Positions 52,502 through 62,316 of a stretch of DNA of 64,000 bases are shown in pieces. The stretch's first letter is position 1. Every line of letters starts with the position of its first letter. The DNA comes from Choristoneura fumiferana. Lineage: Eukaryota > Arthropoda > Insecta > Lepidoptera > Tortricidae. Location of the stretch: contig NC_133472.1 in NCBI RefSeq assembly GCF_025370935.1, forward strand, positions 44,957,951 through 45,021,950, read 5' to 3'. The notes below the pieces were generated by a model. The model saw only the letters and a program-made list of their open reading frames with translations, did not search any database and was not told where the DNA came from. The position numbers and the translations under genes are program-made.

Positions 52502-52775
52502 GACGACCAGATGGCCTAGTGGTTAGAGAACCTGACTACGAAGCTTGAGGTCCCGGGTTCGATTCCCGTGTCGGGGCAGATATTTGTATGAAAAATACGA
52601 ATGTTTGTTCTCGGGTCTTGGGTGTTTACTATGTATTTAAGTATGTATCTATCTATATAATTATATTTATCCGTTGCTTAGTACCCATAACACAAGCTTT
52701 GCTAAGCTTACTTTGGGACTAGGTCAATTGGTGTGAATTGTCCCGTGATATTTATTTATTTATTTATTATTATTT
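52502..52775 (+). mobile_element. SINE family A
   Basis: Head ATGGCCTAGTGGTTAGAGAA, GGTTCGATTCCCGTG, body and TATTTATT tail. Very close to 43111 and 63928, so a recently active subfamily. Confidence 0.92.
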
Positions 52776-52781
52776 ATAACA

Positions 52782-53542
52782 GCGTGTTTTTTTGATACTA
52801 CCTCAAACTTTAAGGGTAGTTAGTGAAGACCCTAATAATCACGTTTTATTATATTTGACTTATTATTTTCCTTACAAAATTTATTAGCACGCAATGTATC
52901 ACTACATGATACTACTTTGTTTTTGTTCAAAACGTCGCACTTGTTGACTTGACAGCTGTCACAGAACGCTTCTCTCTCGTATCAAATTATTGTACGCATT
53001 AGGCAGTTGTCTCACCGCCAGCGAGGAAACGATTGGCTATCGACTATTTTCTCGCTCAAGAAACGAACAAAAGATATAAGATCCTATGTGAGTAAAAGAG
53101 ACACATATATTAATAGTTGATCGCTGGCTGTTCACACTGTCGGCGAGAACTCGCTCTTACATCTTTTGTCGCAGCGACAAGAGCTATAAAACTCGCTGAG
53201 CTATAGATACTCGCTCAGCGATGTCAGCTTGGCGGCCGCCCCGCTCGCGCGAGGCGAGTGGCGCGAGTAATCGCCCGTCGCACTCGAACACTCGCTTACA
53301 GCCAGCGACAAAACTACACTCGCTTCTCGCTGCTCGCCCACTCGTTTCTAGTTACTCGCTCTACTCGCTTCTCGCTCATCGTCGGCGGTGGGACAAGTGC
53401 TTTACATTGCTGTTCGAAAATGTTTCAAAAATTAATTACGCTCTGGTAGTGAATTCTAAATTAACAATTTGTTTTGATATCGGTTAACAGCACTTAAATC
53501 TTCGTCTGGTAACAGTTTGAGCGTAGTATCAAAAATACACGC
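52782..53542. mobile_element. Older TIR repeat with nested GCGAGT MITE
   Basis: GCGTGTTTTTTTGATACTAC at the left faces GTAGTATCAAAAATACACGC at the right. Without the insert it is about 360 bp. The counterpart is 5728-6361. Confidence 0.8.
53002..53401 (-). mobile_element. GCGAGT-type MITE, copy 4, TSD TTA, empty site known
   Basis: TTA at 52999-53001 and 53402-53404. The counterpart repeat reads TACGCATTACATTGCTG at 5930-5946 with a single TTA, showing the pre-insertion state. 400 bp. Confidence 0.95.
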
Positions 53543-53550
53543 ATTTTCAA

Positions 53551-53590
53551 GCTCCGCTGTGGCAGATATCAATGCTGCTGACTGTACAGA
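53551..53590. mobile_element. End of a TACAGTC MITE
   Basis: CTCCGCTGTGGCAGATATCA then ATGCTGCTGACTGTACA is an inverse copy of the left end of 42021-42155. Confidence 0.6.
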
Positions 53591-53854
53591 ACCCAGCGCA
53601 GTGCGTCACCCGACGCGCACTTGACCGATTGTTTATTCCCGTCACCCGCTACGTCACTTTGACAGGTGACTGGCGCGCCAAGAATTCTTTTTCCGATCGC
53701 CCGTTTCCCTAGACATTCTCAGGGTTAGACACGTGCGACATTTGGATTATTTAAAGAAGCTCTCACAGTGTTCAATTAAGACGCGGCTGTATGGACTTTA
53801 TCTCTGTTACTCATTGAGAGAGACGCCTGTGTGTCACGTTGGTCACGTGTATAT
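53591..53854. other. No supported feature
   Basis: Mixed sequence within intron 4; no exon with matching phase seen. Confidence 0.35.
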
Positions 53855-53930
53855 ATCCCAATCCGCCCAAGCCCTATTATTCATCGAGGAGGCCTGTGCC
53901 CGGCAGTTGGACAATAGATTTTATTGTAAA
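53855..53930 (+). mobile_element. SINE family B tail fragment
   Basis: CCCAATCCGCCCAAGCCC then GAGGAGGCCTGTGCCCGGCA: end of the body without head. Confidence 0.55.
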
Positions 53931-55757
53931 TCTACTATAATATCTATTGTACGGGCGTTTTTTTTAAAATACCCCTTTTTTTTGATATTTTGAAAAAAAA
54001 AATAGTTTTTTCTTACTCAGAATTAAATAAACATTAAAAAAATGTAAATTTCACACACAGTGGGCGTGACAAAACTGACTCATAAAATGTAGTGTGAAAA
54101 AATGGGGACATTTTTTGAAACGATCGGAATCGATTGTGCTCTTGATTCGGAGTAGAAAAAAACATATTTTTTTCAAAAAAAAAAGGGTACACTTTTTTAA
54201 ACGCCCATGCCTATTAATCCTATTATACATTTTTTTGTATATTTATGGATCTTTTGTGATTTTTTATAATTTACCTGACATGTGTTTATAATGTATTTTT
54301 TCAGAAGGTAATAAATAAATCTATCTATCTAATCTATAAGCCGAATATGTGTAAAAAGCGTGAAAATTTTCAAAAGACTTGACACTGAACTTGAAAACTC
54401 GTTTTTTTTAAGCCACGATAATAAAAAGAGCCAAAAATAACTTAAGTATCTATATGAATTTATTAAAAAACAATTTAATTTACTACCATATGAATAAATC
54501 AAGTTAGGTATGTTTTTGTGTGCGCTTTCTGATCTTCACTGATCTTTGTGAAGTTGGAGCCTCAGCACGAGCAGCTGATGCAAGTAGCAAGAAATTCACA
54601 CAGGAGCATAATTTATTTTTACTAATATAAACTAAATAATAAATAACATAATTGCAGGGGGCCCAAACTATGATTGCACTACAGTGAATAGGGTCCGTAT
54701 ACCACAACAAAACAATAACACAATACTATACATAAATAAGGTCGCCACAATTTATTTATGATGGTATAATTATTCCTCCTTTTTTAGAGTCAAATATTAT
54801 TTTTAACATATCACTTATTTAAAAAGAACCGAAATGAATTTACTCTGTGGATTTGCTCCGTTGAAAAAAAAAGTCGTGGAAAATCACTGGCGCAAAAAAA
54901 TCATCCACGTAAAAAAAGCAACGTCAGAAAGTAACGGAAAAAGCGTCGCGCGCGCACGACTGAAATACTAGCGCTTGGCATTGGCATTGTCACGCGCGGC
55001 GGCACCACGGGTGCGTCTCGCACGCAACTCGCGCGACTAACTCGACGAGGCAATGATATTTTAATAACTCCTAAATTTGCCATAGAGCCGAGCCAAGCTA
55101 ACTCTGCAGAGAATAATATGGTAACACTGCAAATGTAACGCATATTATGTACGTGATTTGACGTTAAAATACAGTGTTGCCAAATTATTCCGTTGCAGAC
55201 TTAGGTTGGCCAGGCTCTAGGTACCATTTAAATGAATGTTTTATATAATAGTGATTTTTAAAATATCTTTGTAATCGTCTCTTTCTAAAACTCTTTTCTC
55301 TGGTATGGCTGTTGTTGCGTGTGACGTCACATGCTAGTATGTCTTTCTCTGTCTAACGTTGAATTTCAAACCTTTATAACTCTGTTATAGTAGCTTGAAA
55401 ATTGTTTATCCATTCGATAATACGCATTGACAAGCTTTGATTTAAAAAATAAATAAAAAATTGTAGAATATTGAGTTTTTGTACATAAAAAAAGTTACTT
55501 TTACTATCCTACTGAGTCTTATCTCTAAAGAATTACAAGTATGATAATATAAGTGTTTTGTTTCATGAATTGAACCAATATTATGAAACAAACCCTTAAC
55601 ATGACAAGGCTAATTGAAGTAAAGCGATCGAAAAAATTCGATGTGCTATTCGGGAACACGGTTAGAGTATTAAAAGTCAAAGTTGAAACACCTTTGTTAA
55701 ATATAGCTAATTGCAAGAATCTAGATACTATATCTCTTGGAAAGAATCTGCCCTGTA
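53931..55757. other. No supported gene or repeat
   Basis: AT-rich with many A/T runs. TTGGAGCCTCAGCACGAGCA near 54554 resembles part of 28300-28345. A moderately GC-rich patch near 54940-55050 (GCGTCGCGCGCGCACGAC) has no splice-bounded frame I can support. Confidence 0.4.
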
Positions 55758-56050
55758 CCCTTAGTGTAAGTTATTCGGTTAAGGTTACAAAATACGTCTC
55801 GATCGCGTTCGCGATAAAATCTCAATTTTTATGGAAATAGGAACAGCGCCTCTAGCGGAACGTTTGCGATGTTCGTGTTTCCATAACCGAAAACTTACAC
55901 TAAGGGGCTGTTTCACCATCCATTGATTAGCGTTAACCGACGGTTAAATGTGATGCCGTCTTCGTTTATTCGAACAAAACAAATAGAGACGGCATCACAC
56001 CTAACCGCCAGTTAACACTAATCAATGGATGGTGAAACAGCCCCTAAGGG
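55758..56050. mobile_element. CCCTTAGTGTAAG MITE split by another MITE
   Basis: CCCTTAGTGTAAG at the left; TACGTCTCGATCGCGTTCGC; CGAAAACTTACACTAA then, after the insert, GGG. The unsplit copy is 59914-60105. Confidence 0.85.
55904..56044. mobile_element. MITE GGGGCTGTTTCACCATCC, TSD TAA
   Basis: GGGGCTGTTTCACCATCCAT and ATGGATGGTGAAACAGCCCC are perfect inverse ends. TAA at 55901-55903 and 56045-56047. The unfilled site ACACTAAGGG is at 60095-60102. 141 bp; PIF/Harbinger-like by its 3-bp target. Confidence 0.93.
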
Positions 56051-56665
56051 TAAAGAAACTCTTAATATTTGACGAGTGGATATTGCCTTTAAAAATTAAG
56101 ATACCTTTATAAGCTACAAATAACGCAAAATTAAAAAAATATGCGCCAAAATCGTCCTATAATAAGGTTTTAGCTGTGAACATTAAGTTCAGATATTTTT
56201 GAGGAAAATTGTTGATCGGGTACTATAAAGTGTTACAGTTTATTATAGTTCAATCTGAAACCAGTGGTAGCGCATGCGTGTAGTCTAGCCCTTACCTCGG
56301 CCAATAAGCTTACCCCGTTCGATTGGCAGTCGCACGCGCAATCTGAACCGAAATCGACTATTTGAAAAATCGGTAAAAGAAAAAAATTAAAAACGTGTCG
56401 GTTTTTGTATTTTTCAATCAATACATGTCAGTGCTAGTTTGATTTGGCATATTTTTTTCTTCGTTTTGAAAATTAAATTAAAATATGCCAATAAAAAAAT
56501 AGTAAAACGCTATCTTACTTACTAAGTCTAAATTATTATTAAAAATTATGTGTTTTAGAAATTGAGTGAATTGAAATAAAATATTATTATACATCTGTGA
56601 CGATTAAAAAAATGTGTTTCTTATCCAGACATAAAACATAGTGAATGTTGATGTGAAAGTGTCAG
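56051..56665. other. End of intron 4, no further feature
   Basis: AT-rich; nothing recognised. TTATCCAG at 56621-56628 is a better-looking acceptor than the one used for exon 5 but meets an in-frame stop after four codons. Confidence 0.4.
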
Positions 56666-56716
56666 GAACATGCCTATTTCGTATTCTCGTAGTTCGGAGG
56701 CGGCGCGGCACCAGCG
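56666..56716 (+). CDS. Candidate fifth coding exon (51 nt)
   Basis: Between AAAGTGTCAG| and CAGCG|GTGAGT. Taken in the phase left by exon 4 (GC + G = Ala) it reads NMPISYSRSSEAARHQ and ends in phase 2. For it: strong donor, frame kept, GC-rich end, Ser/Arg-rich composition like exons 3-4. Against it: the acceptor has a poor pyrimidine stretch, and it is short. The sequence then falls at once into repeat-rich DNA. Coding status needs a transcript. Confidence 0.45.
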
Positions 56717-57002
56717 GTGAGTTGTGCGATAAATAAAATAAAATAAATAAATGAAGGCCTTTGCCCAGCAGTGGGACATAGACAATGGTTAATAAATAAC
56801 CCGGAAAATTTGACACCAAATTGACCTAGTCCCAAACTAAGCAAAGACATAGAAAAGAAAGAAAAATAGGTATATTGCGATGAAAAAAACACCAAATAAT
56901 ACATTTATTCCCCTTAACCCTTCCCTTCCTGCTGGCATTGCCCAAAGCTTGTGTTATGGGTACATGCTAGGCAGCGAATAAACATACGTAGGCAAATAGA
57001 TA
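56717..57002. other. Intron after exon 5; SINE scraps
   Basis: GCCTTTGCCCAGCAGTGGGA (end of SINE B, 56757) and two minus-strand scraps of SINE A (56818-56843, 56943-57000). Confidence 0.5.
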
Positions 57003-57026
57003 ATAATAATAATAAATATTATGGGA

Positions 57027-57455
57027 CAATGAGGGCTATCGCGAATGAATTCGCCACTAGAGGCGCTAGTGTAGCGTGAGGTCTCCGAAATGTCAAATCT
57101 CATAGTTTTTGGGTGAGCTACGCGGGTTTATTTATAATTAGAATAATTTTGTGAATATTTTGCAATATCTGAAATTAATTATGGCAAATATGCGTTCCGG
57201 GGCAATTAATGTCTGTGTTTTGAGACAGTTTTGTCTTTCGGAAACCTTTGTCCTCCCTTTTTTCCGAACAAAACGGGGACTATTCAACACTGTGGCATGC
57301 TCGATATTTTTATGGTACGGTTTTAAGGTGTATTAAATATGATTTTAATCTAAACTTTGTTTTCACGCCCGTAATAACAGACTTTGAAAGCCATACTTAA
57401 AAACCTCACGCAACAGTGCGCCATCTAGTGAGACAAAAAACGATAGCCCTCATTG
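57027..57455. mobile_element. CAATGAGGG-family MITE, complete, in SINE A
   Basis: CAATGAGGGCTATCGCGAAT to CGATAGCCCTCATTG; 429 bp; inverse orientation to 17470-17899 with full-length match. Confidence 0.88.
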
Positions 57456-57525
57456 ACACCAATTGACCTAGTCTCATACTAAGCGAAGCTTGTATTATGG
57501 ATACTAGGCAAAGGATAAACATTCT

Positions 57526-57772
57526 ATATAGATCTATCAAAGAGACTCAGAGATACCACAGGAGACCGAAGAGCTGGCAGTTTCCTCGCTCAACGCATCA
57601 GTCTTGCGATCCAGCGGGGAAATGCTGCCAGCATCTTTGGTACCATGCCGCAGGGTCCATTTTTAGATTTATTATAGTTTTAGTTTATTTAATTTTATTG
57701 TACCTAATATACCTTTTTTATAGTTGGACCTGTATTGTTCTGGAAATAAACTCTGTAGAAAATATTTTCAGA
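57526..57772 (+). pseudogene. LINE C-terminal scrap, nested
   Basis: One frame reads RLRDTTGDRRAGSFLAQRIS then LAIQRGNAASIFGTMPQG, a repetitive-element protein end I know from insect LINEs; a stop and an AT-rich 3'UTR follow to AATAAACTCTG. It is inserted between TATATAGAT and AGATAAATACA of the SINE. Confidence 0.6.
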
Positions 57773-57908
57773 TAAATACATACTTTAATACATTCATACA
57801 CAAATATTCATATTTTTCATAGAAATATCGGCCCCGACTGGGAATCGAACCCGGGATCTCCAGCTTCGTAGCCAGATTCTCCAAACACTGGACTATCCGG
57901 TTGTCATA

Positions 57909-58309
57909 GGCACTTGTCCCACCGCCGACGATGAGCGAGAAGCGAGTAGAGCGAGTAACTAGAAACGAGTGGGCGAGCAGCGAGAAGCGAGTGTAGTTTT
58001 GTCGCTCGGCTGTAAGCGAGTGTTCGTGTGCTACGGGCGATTACTCGCTCCACTCGACTCGCTCGTGCGGGGCGGCCGCCAAGCTGACATCGCTGAGCGA
58101 GTATCTATAGCTCAGCGAGTTTTATAGCTCTTGTCGCTGCGACAAAAGATGTAAGAGCGAGTTCTCGCCGACAGTGTGAACAGCCAGCGATCAACTATTA
58201 ATATATGTGTCTCTTTTACTCACACAGGATCTTATATCTTTTGTTCGTTTCTTGAGCGAGAAAATAGTCGATAGCCAATCGTTTCCTCGCTGGCGGTGAG
58301 ACAAGTGCC
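57909..58309 (+). mobile_element. GCGAGT-type MITE, copy 5, TSD ATA
   Basis: Complete 401 bp; ATA at 57906-57908 and 58310-58312. The ATA in place of TTA shows a TWA target. Confidence 0.92.
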
Positions 58310-58384
58310 ATAGGCTATTCTTGTTTTCAGCCGCCGGCTTGCATTTGATGCATACTTGATTACTATTGGCGTATAACCTAACCT

Positions 58385-58500
58385 AACTTAAGGTCGCGGG
58401 ATCGCGGTGGATGCGGAAAGCACAAGACCGGTCTGAGTGGGGAGACTTGGAGGCCTATGTCCAGCAGTGGACGTGTTTCGGCTGACATTATGATTATGAT
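58385..58500 (+). mobile_element. RTE-like 3' tail
   Basis: GGAGGCCTATGTCCAGCAGT then GGACGTG and a degenerate (GATTAT)n tail: only the last ~115 bp. Confidence 0.65.
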
Positions 58501-58517
58501 TAAAATAATATGTTTAG

Positions 58518-59082
58518 GTATGTTATACAACTCGGTAGAAACAACTTTGAGAAAGAGGCTAATAGGCGAATACAGTTGGGCTGGGCTGCTTTCGGGAAAC
58601 TTCGGCATATCTTGTCGTCGGACATCCCTCAGTGCCTAAAAACGAAAGTCTTCAACCAGTGCGTCCTACCAGTTTTAACCTACGGAGCCGAAACGTGGAC
58701 CTTGACTGCGGGACTAATCCACAAATTCAGGGTCGCTCAGCGGGCTATGGAAAGAGCAATGCTAGGGGTTTCTTTGAAGGATAAAATCCGAAATCACATT
58801 ATTCGACAAAGAACGAAAGTCACTGACATTGCTCAGAGAATTAGTTCGTTGAAGTGGCGTTGGGCTGGCCACGTCTGTCGCAGGACCGATGAACGGTGGA
58901 GCAGACGAGTCCTCGAATGGAGACCACGGACGGGAAAACGTAGTGTAGGGCGTCCTGAGGCACGGTGGACGGATGACTGGCGGCGGATGGATGCGAGGGG
59001 CTGAAGACAGAGTGTTGTGGCGCGCCATGGAAGAGGCCTATGTCCAGCAGTGGACTGCTGTAGGCTGATGATGATGATGATG
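58518..59082 (+). pseudogene. 5'-truncated RTE-like LINE, TSD AATATGTTTAG
   Basis: The 164-codon frame has RIQLGWAAFGKLRHILSS, CLKTKVFNQCVLPVLTYGAE then TWTLTAGLIHKFRVAQRAME, LKWRWAGHVCRRTDERW, RRVLEWRPRTGKRSVGRPEA. That is the end of an RTE-like reverse transcriptase polyprotein, including the TYGAETW segment behind the catalytic core. It runs out at DDWRRMDARG because about 13 bp near 58977, present at 31420, are deleted. The old end GWMRGAEDRVLWRAMEEAYV continues in another frame. (GATGAT)n tail; AATATGTTTAG at 58507-58517 and 59083-59093. Dead. Confidence 0.92.
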
Positions 59083-59249
59083 AATATGTTTAGTGAGTTT
59101 TCAAAAGTTTATACTGAAACGAATATAGCTTGTAATGATTTTTACTATAAATTTATTTCAAACGTATATTTAAACAATAAATGGCTATAAACGGTACAGT
59201 GGCCACAAACTCGAAGCCACAAACGGTACTTCTGCCCTACCTTGGGACT

Positions 59250-59445
59250 CATTCATATTTAATGAAATAAATCCGGATAACACACGCATTAAATCAACTT
59301 TAGCTCGACATGTTTCGGGTTAGTTCGTAGCCCTTCTTGAAGCAGCCACCGAGTCGCGTTGCTCCAAGGGCTACGAATTAGCCCGAAACGTGTTGAGCTA
59401 AACTCGAATTAAGACGTGAGTTATCGAGATTTATTTCATTCTTCT
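59250..59445. mobile_element. Palindromic MITE, GCTCGACATGTTTCGGG arms
   Basis: TTTAATGAAATAAATCCGGA, TTTAGCTCGACATGTTTCGG and GTAGCCCTTCTTGAAG are mirrored around CAGCCACCGAGTCGCG. Partial copies at 31855 and 45333. Confidence 0.85.
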
Positions 59446-59457
59446 CTATTTCTCTCA

Positions 59458-59708
59458 GCCGTCTTGCAGGAAAAAATAAATCGAGATTTAGTAGTTAATC
59501 CACGTTTAAGCTTGACAGTTCCATACAGTTTGGCACTACTAAACTGAGCTTAACGCTAATTCGAGATTTATGTGTTTCCAGCAAGTAGCCATAACTAGCA
59601 AAGTTAGCAAAATTAAGGCCCAGTAAACACATAAATCTCGAGTTAGCGTCAAGCTTAAGCCTGGATTAACTACTAAATCTAGATTTATTTCTTCCTGCAA
59701 GACGGCCT
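59458..59708. mobile_element. Palindromic MITE, GCCGTCTTGCAGGAA ends
   Basis: GCCGTCTTGCAGGAAAAAAT, AATCGAGATTTAGTAGTTAA mirrored by TTAACTACTAAATCTAGATT and TTCCTGCAAGACGGC. The centre repeats ATCTCGA words. Confidence 0.8.
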
Positions 59709-59913
59709 AAGTAAATTACTTTTGTGGTTAAAAAGAATAGTAAGAATAAAGTCTTTGTATTGTATTGTAAATTAGAATTATACAGAAAAAAAATAAAAAT
59801 TTCATTGTCGTCAAACTTACATAGGTATAATATTATTATAACATCCCTCTTTTTGCATCGGGGGTTAAAAACATTACTTAGCCAATACACAGTCCAGATG
59901 CAACTTTACTTCT
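59709..59913. other. No gene; common repeat end
   Basis: CATCCCTCTTTTTGCATCGG then GGGTTAAAAA near 59845 as at 29579. Otherwise AT-rich. Confidence 0.4.
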
Positions 59914-60105
59914 GTGCCCTTAGTGTAAGTTTTCGGTTACAAAATACGTCTCGATCGCGTTCGCGTTAAAATCTCGATTTGTATGGAAACACGAACATCG
60001 CAAACGTTCCGCTAGAGGCGCTGTTCGTGTTTGCATACAAATTTAGATTTTAACGCGAACGCGATCGAGACTTATTTTGTAACCGAAAACTTACACTAAG
60101 GGCAC
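59914..60105. mobile_element. Hairpin MITE GTGCCCTTAGTGTAAG, complete
   Basis: GTGCCCTTAGTGTAAG and CTTACACTAAGGGCAC as ends; TACGTCTCGATCGCGTTCGC faces GCGAACGCGATCGAGAC. 192 bp with almost no loop. Confidence 0.9.
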
Positions 60106-60830
60106 TGAGCAAGATAACAACTACATAGAAATATTAGTATACCATTTAGTATGGTGTCGCGATCTAGTCGCCATCTTGTTAGATAATTATAACGTCAGGT
60201 AGTTGGCCGCCTTCATTGCCAAGTCTTTCTATACGGAAATTTTAGGGTTGGCAATTGGAAATACATAAGTGTGCATGCTGCAAGAGGCCGCAAAAGCCTC
60301 TTTTACCTGTCCTTTTTTGTATCATTGCCGAGAGTAAGCCGCAAGAAACTTGTCGGAAAATCGTTTTTCCAAAAGAATTATCATGTTACATGAATACCGT
60401 ATACTTGATTACTTTTTGTTTGTATTATAAATCAAAGGTTTTTAATGTGTGTTGTCGAACGGAAAAACAATTTTGATGGTACCTTTACGTATTACAGTGT
60501 TATTGAGTTTTAAATTTCAAGATTAGACAGAGAAATGAATGCTTGCGTGTGATGTATGCAAGTAGCGCCGTGCCCACTGCATAGAGAAAGCGTTTTAGAA
60601 AGGGACAGATATGTAAAATTTTCAAAAATCACCATTTATAAAATTTTAAACGGTTTTATTTTTATTTTAACCTCTTCACCTCCACAAAACAAACAGAGTG
60701 ATGTGCTCTGTACGCCACAGAAAAACCAGCGAAAATGAACTTGATTTTTAATTCCAAATTTGCAGAAGGATTGATTTCGAGTTGAATGTTCGTCATGTAA
60801 AAATGACTGTGGCGTGTGAGGCATACCATT
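60106..60830. other. No supported feature
   Basis: Mixed sequence. GTAAGCCGCAAGAAACTTGT near 60334 recalls LINE 3' ends. No exon in the needed phase stands out. Confidence 0.35.
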
Positions 60831-61100
60831 AAATAAATAAATATCACGGGACAATTCACACCAATTGACTTAGCTAGTCCCAAAGTAAGCTAAGCAAAGC
60901 TTGTGTTATGGGTAGGTACTAAGCAACAGATAAATATAATTATATAGATATAGATACATAATTAAATACATATTAAACACCCAAGACCCGAGAACAAACA
61001 TTCGTATTTTTCATACAAATATCTGCCCCGACACGGGAATCGAACCCGGGACCTCAAGCTTCGTAGTCAGGTTCTCTAACCACTAGGCCATCTGGTCGTC
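60831..61100 (-). mobile_element. SINE family A
   Basis: AATAAATATCACGGGACAAT to CTAACCACTAGGCCATCTGG; the head has CGGGAATCGAACCCGGGACC. Complete. Confidence 0.92.
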
Positions 61101-61599
61101 TATAACTATACTAACTATAACCATTGGCTGTCACGACTGGGTAACTGGGCGGTGAAGAGGTTAATCAAGTCTCAATACTTAATTTCAAGTCAATTTCACT
61201 ACTAGATATGAGTCGTACCGATTAGCGACACTGGGATAGGTGAAAGATTGCCCAACGTTAAATAGTGTATTATTTTGTCGATGATTAAATTAAGATGAGT
61301 GGCAACCCTGATCGTCTCTGACCGCGGTCACTGTCAAGGTGTTGCTAGCACGTGCCCCGCGCCAAACGTGCCAGCCCTCGTTAGGGAGCGCGACCACCGC
61401 AGCTAATCGCATTAGATTGCAACTATAACCGGTACCGTTTATCATATCGTGTGTGTCAGATAACTGTACAGTTTTGTACGATTTTTAAAAACTACCGTCG
61501 AACGGAACAGTGTGAAAATTTGAATGGATAAATCGGAGCCCGATCACATTTTACCAAATCGAAGGATTTCGATTTCTTTTGCCCAGTTTACAATTTCGA
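61101..61599. other. No gene; repeat trace
   Basis: ACTGTACAGTTTTGTACGAT near 61464 resembles 46520-46550; the rest is unrecognised. Confidence 0.4.
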
Positions 61600-62120
61600 G
61601 TTCACGTCTTAACGAACTAAAACAATGAGGGTTTTCGCAGTAGCGAAATATCGCTAGATGGCGTTAGTATCGTAAAGGCCGATTGACGTTTGCTTGCGAT
61701 TGGCTCATTTAGTTATTTAAACGTCAAACGTAACTCACGACACTAACGCCATCTAGCGATATTTTGTGAAAACCCTTATTGAATTGCTCACCCTCGACCT
61801 CATGATAGTTAGTTTATGCACCTCCACTGTAAGAACACACACAAATCACACAAACCCAACCATAACCACCTCCACTTTACACTGACCAGATTGTTAACAT
61901 GTGGTAGCGTGGTGAACGGTTGTGTTGTTCTAATGATGAGCTCTGGTGGAGTTCGAAAGGCTTCAGTGTAGTGTGGTGGTGGTGATAGACGGGTTTGTGT
62001 GATTTGTGTGTGTTCTTACAGCGTGGAGATAGATGCATGAACACACATTTCTTGCATAAACGTTAGCTATCATAAGGTCGCGGGTGCGTAAAGTAGTTGC
62101 TTTAGTTCGTTGATATGGGC
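61600..62120. mobile_element. Foldback element with nested hairpin MITE
   Basis: TCTTAACGAACTAAAACAA and GTAAGAACACACACAAATCA then CACAAACCC are mirrored by GGGTTTGTGTGATTTGTGTG then TGTTCTTACAG and TTAGTTCGTTGATATG. The inner CACCTCCACTTTACACTGA is mirrored too. Confidence 0.75.
61623..61781. mobile_element. Short CAATGAGGG hairpin MITE, nested
   Basis: CAATGAGGGTTTTCGCAGTA and GAAATATCGCTAGATGGCG face AACGCCATCTAGCGATATTT and GAAAACCCTTATTG. Copy of 17942-18126. Confidence 0.87.
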
Positions 62121-62316
62121 CTCCGAAAAGGAACGCCTGATTCAATAAATAATAATAATAAAAACTTTATTTTAACAACAACAACAAAACATTTTACAAT
62201 CACGCAAGGTAGCTACATAACTGACAAGTAATTAAGATTGTTTTTTTGGAATCTTTTTGTATTTTTTATGTCAATTCCAAATTTTTACTTTTACGGTCAT
62301 CCCGTAAAACCGTATT
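62121..62316. other. No gene; repeat segment shared with a hAT
   Basis: AATTAAGATTG and GGAATCTTTTTGTATTTTTT match the inside of 63314-63716. Confidence 0.5.

Larger units (their letters stand above)
50754..56665 (+). other. Intron 4 (if exon 5 is real)
   Basis: GTGAGTACC to AAAGTGTCAG. It contains two hAT-like elements, SINE A, a GCGAGT MITE inside an older repeat, and a TAA-flanked MITE inside another. Confidence 0.5.
57003..57905 (-). mobile_element. SINE family A with MITE and LINE inside
   Basis: Tail side AATAATAAATATTATGGGAC, then the CAATGAGGG MITE, then GACACCAATTGACCTAGTC, a LINE piece (57526-57772), and the head CGGGAATCGAACCCGGGAT-like at 57838-57858. Three elements in one locus. 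Confidence 0.8.

Noticed and set aside
56629..56716. Longer exon 5 using the acceptor TTATCCAG
   Set aside because: In the phase left by exon 4 it meets TAG after four codons.
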